NCBI RefSeq assembly: GCF_000369065.1
Contig: NZ_KB849799.1
Span: 307,522 to 371,521, forward strand
Source: Acinetobacter haemolyticus CIP 64.3 = MTCC 9819
GTDB lineage: Bacteria > Pseudomonadota > Gammaproteobacteria > Pseudomonadales > Moraxellaceae
Length of the DNA stretch: 64,000 bases
Reading direction: 5' to 3'
The notes under the pieces are model-generated. The model did not search any database, had not been told where the DNA came from, and saw nothing but the letters and a program-made list of their open reading frames with translations. The stretch's first letter is position 1; each line of letters starts with the position of its first letter. The position numbers were made by a program, and so were the translations under genes. This document shows, piece after piece, positions 61,947-64,000 of the stretch.

Positions 61947-63617
61947 ATGGCTAGTCCAGCACAAGCTATACGACACAAACTACTTAATACTTTTTTTTCA
62001 AGACATTCGATTTGGTTCTTATGTATTTTTACTGCTTTAACGATTACATGGTTTAAGATTACACACACCCCGCATACCATTTATTATTTTATATCGGATA
62101 CTCTACTTAACGGCTTATGGTTAGTAACAGGTATTCTCAGCTTAATTGGTCTGCACGACTTATTACAAAAGAAACATGCCATTTTAAGAAACTATCCAAT
62201 CCTTGGACATTTCCGTTTTATATTTGAGGATGTTCGCCCTGAAATCCGACAATATTTTATTGAAGCCGATCAAGATGCGCTGCCATTTTCACGTATGCAA
62301 CGAAGCCTCGTCTATCAACGGGCTAAAAATGAAAACGCAGATAAACCCTTCGGTTCCATCATTGATGTGTATGAACCCAACTATCGCTTTATCGTTCATT
62401 CAATTACACCATGTCCACCTGCTGATCCCAAAACTTTCCGTGTACATATTGGAAACGCACAATGTAGCCAGCCATATAGTGCTTCTATCATGAATATCTC
62501 TGCAATGAGTTTTGGTAGCTTGAGTGCAAATGCAATTCGTGCGTTAAACCAAGGCGCTCGATTAGGCAATTTTTATCATGATACAGGCGAAGGAAGTTTG
62601 AGTCCTTATCATCTAGAAAATGGTGGTGATATTGTATGGCAAATCGCCAGTGGCTATTTTGGCTGCCGCACACCTGACGGTTTATTTGATCCAGAAACAT
62701 TTGCTCAACAGGCTAAAAACCCACAAATCAAAATGATCGAAGTTAAACTTTCTCAAGGCGCGAAACCTGGTCACGGCGGTATACTGCCAAAACATAAAAT
62801 CACCGAAGAAATTGCACGCATTCGTGGCATTTCGAGAGAACATGATTGTGTTTCCCCCTCTAAGCATCCAAGTTTTAATACACCCATTGAAATGATGCAT
62901 TTTATTCAGCAACTTCGAGAACTTTCTGGTGGAAAGCCAGTTGGATTTAAATTATGTATTGGCCAACCTTGGCAATTCATGAGTATCGTAAAAGCAATGC
63001 TAGAAACCAAGATTGTTCCTGATTTTGTGGTAGTGGATGGCTCCGAAGGTGGTACTGGTGCAGCCCCGATAGAATTTAGTGATTATATAGGTACACCTCT
63101 ACGAGAAGGCTTACGTTTCGTACACAACACACTTGTAGGTGCTGGTCTGCGTAGCCAGGTCAAAATTGGCGCGAGTGGAAAAATTATTAGTGCTTTTGAT
63201 ATTGCCAGCACTTTTGCACTCGGGGCCGATTGGGTGAATTCTGCACGCGGTTTTATGTTTGCTGTAGGATGTATTCAAGCTCAAAGCTGTCACACCAACC
63301 AATGTCCTGTTGGAGTCGCCACACAAGATCCGGACCGTCAAAAGGCAATTCATGTACCAAGCAAAGCAGAGCGCGTATTTAGTTTCCATAAAAATACATT
63401 GCACGCCCTTTCTGAAATGATTGCCGCAGCAGGCTTACAACACCCTTCCGACATCAAAGCACATCATTTAGCTCAACGTATGAATGATCGTGAAATCAAA
63501 AACTACGCACAGATCCATTTCTTCCTCAAAGAGAAAGAACTGTTACAAGATGAGCTACATGATGATGAGAATTTTTATTATCGCATGTGGAAAATGGCAG
63601 ATGCCAAAAGCTTTTAA
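61947..63617 (+). CDS. Membrane-anchored FMN-binding glutamate synthase-domain protein
   Basis: A 556-residue protein. Two hydrophobic segments (WFLCIFTALTITWF, and GLWLVTGILSLIGLHDLL) come before a GltB central domain (about 150-510) with SAMSFGSLSANAIRALNQGA, KPGHGGILPKHKI, VVVDGSEGGTGAAPIEF and the 3Fe-4S-like cysteines CHTNQCPVGVATQDP. It lacks the glutamine amidotransferase domain and has no gltD partner here. Its reaction is unknown. A TTG lies 9 bases upstream, but the ATG is preferred. Confidence 0.82.
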   Translation: MASPAQAIRHKLLNTFFSRHSIWFLCIFTALTITWFKITHTPHTIYYFISDTLLNGLWLVTGILSLIGLHDLLQKKHAILRNYPILGHFRFIFEDVRPEIRQYFIEADQDALPFSRMQRSLVYQRAKNENADKPFGSIIDVYEPNYRFIVHSITPCPPADPKTFRVHIGNAQCSQPYSASIMNISAMSFGSLSANAIRALNQGARLGNFYHDTGEGSLSPYHLENGGDIVWQIASGYFGCRTPDGLFDPETFAQQAKNPQIKMIEVKLSQGAKPGHGGILPKHKITEEIARIRGISREHDCVSPSKHPSFNTPIEMMHFIQQLRELSGGKPVGFKLCIGQPWQFMSIVKAMLETKIVPDFVVVDGSEGGTGAAPIEFSDYIGTPLREGLRFVHNTLVGAGLRSQVKIGASGKIISAFDIASTFALGADWVNSARGFMFAVGCIQAQSCHTNQCPVGVATQDPDRQKAIHVPSKAERVFSFHKNTLHALSEMIAAAGLQHPSDIKAHHLAQRMNDREIKNYAQIHFFLKEKELLQDELHDDENFYYRMWKMADAKSF

Positions 63618-63636
63618 TTCTTAAATTGTTTGATAA

Positions 63637-63664
63637 AAATCACCACTAATAATAGTGGTGATTT
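63637..63664. terminator. Rho-independent terminator between convergent genes
   Basis: A perfect 12-bp stem (63637-63648 with 63653-63664) with a 4-base loop lies 20 bases after the GltB-domain gene. It overlaps the stop codon and last codons of the opposing hydrolase gene. Confidence 0.75.
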
Positions 63665-64000
63665 GGTTTAGCATGTAGGAATGCTGGAATTAATCCTGTT
63701 AATGCGGCACGAATATCAGCACGCTCATTAATTAATTGATGCGAGCCTTCCTCTAACATTAATAATGTCTGTAACCTAAATTTACGGCGAATATATTCAA
63801 TGTTGTATCGCCAATCCACGGTCTGATCAAGTGCACCTTGGGCTAACCATACTGGGATACGACAAGCCGGACGTTGCTCCATTTCTAGCATCCACTTTGA
63901 CATCGCCAGAATCCAATCCATACCCATCATACGAGGTTGTAATGGATCTTTCAGTCGAATAAAACGCAAAAACTCGGGATTGTGATTATTACGGCGGAAA
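63646..64000 (-). CDS. Alpha/beta hydrolase, C-terminal part (cut by window edge)
   Basis: The frame is open to the right edge, so only the last 117 residues are seen. They contain the acid residue in PVWLAQGALDQTVDW and the catalytic His in EEGSHQLINER, as in the lysophospholipase/monoacylglycerol lipase type. The nucleophile elbow would lie outside the window. The C-terminus, PNHHYY, is encoded inside a terminator hairpin. Confidence 0.75.
   Translation of the reverse strand, partial: FRRNNHNPEFLRFIRLKDPLQPRMMGMDWILAMSKWMLEMEQRPACRIPVWLAQGALDQTVDWRYNIEYIRRKFRLQTLLMLEEGSHQLINERADIRAALTGLIPAFLHAKPNHHYY

Noticed and set aside
1..64000. CRISPR arrays, tRNA or rRNA genes, prophage
   Set aside because: I saw no regularly spaced repeats, cloverleaf-type sequences, rRNA cores or phage structural genes anywhere in the window.

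Overview
The window is a chromosomal segment of an Acinetobacter-like gammaproteobacterium. The low GC content, an AlkM-type alkane hydroxylase next to an AlkR-type regulator, the fused moaCB gene, the nas cluster with fused NirD/FAD-reductase and NasA/BFD proteins, and an IS5-family element with GGCTTTGTTGCACAAA ends all fit that genus. The species cannot be named from what is visible. Almost all of the window is core metabolism; the only clear mobile DNA is one IS element near the right end.

Layout. 1-1930: two adjacent acyl-CoA dehydrogenases. 1998-5896: glutathione reductase, alkane monooxygenase and its divergent AraC regulator. 5949-16953: a long minus-strand run for envelope and translation functions (pyrH, frr, uppS, cdsA, dxr, rseP, bamA, skp/ompH, lpxD, fabZ, lpxA). 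17009-21277: rimO, then glnL-glnG (NtrB-NtrC). 21425-28672: TetR regulator, argF, a phosphatase-like gene, ispF, two proteins of unknown function (one of them secreted), dadA behind a tandem glycine riboswitch, and fumC. 28824-34171: a GalE-like protein with an altered catalytic motif, the tusDCBE tRNA-thiolation set, a DMT exporter divergent from a MocR regulator, and an HxlR regulator. 34330-54102: molybdenum cofactor genes (moaA-D-E-CB-moeA), an orphan molybdopterin oxidoreductase, dsdA, and the nitrate/nitrite assimilation operon (transporter, nirB, NirD-FAD fusion, nasA, mobA) with its sensor pair nasT-nasS. 54817-57093: aroQ-accB-accC. 57141-64000: a secreted protein, an amidase, an MFS transporter, the IS5 element, a membrane-anchored GltB-domain protein and a truncated alpha/beta hydrolase.

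The most coherent system is a nitrogen-control circuit readable directly from the DNA. glnLG, the moa operon and the nas operon each have a sigma-54 promoter with exact GG-N10-GC spacing. Two of the three also have paired NtrC-like sites about 3 or 4 helical turns apart, 130-175 bp upstream. The nas transcript is predicted to begin exactly at a two-hairpin ANTAR target whose second hairpin excludes a short terminator, which matches the NasT/NasS genes encoded divergently. The window therefore encodes NtrBC, the cofactor genes, the enzymes and the nitrate-responsive antiterminator, with the cis sites that would join them.

No tRNA, rRNA, CRISPR array or prophage was seen. Where possible, start codons were chosen from ribosome-binding sites and known family N-termini.
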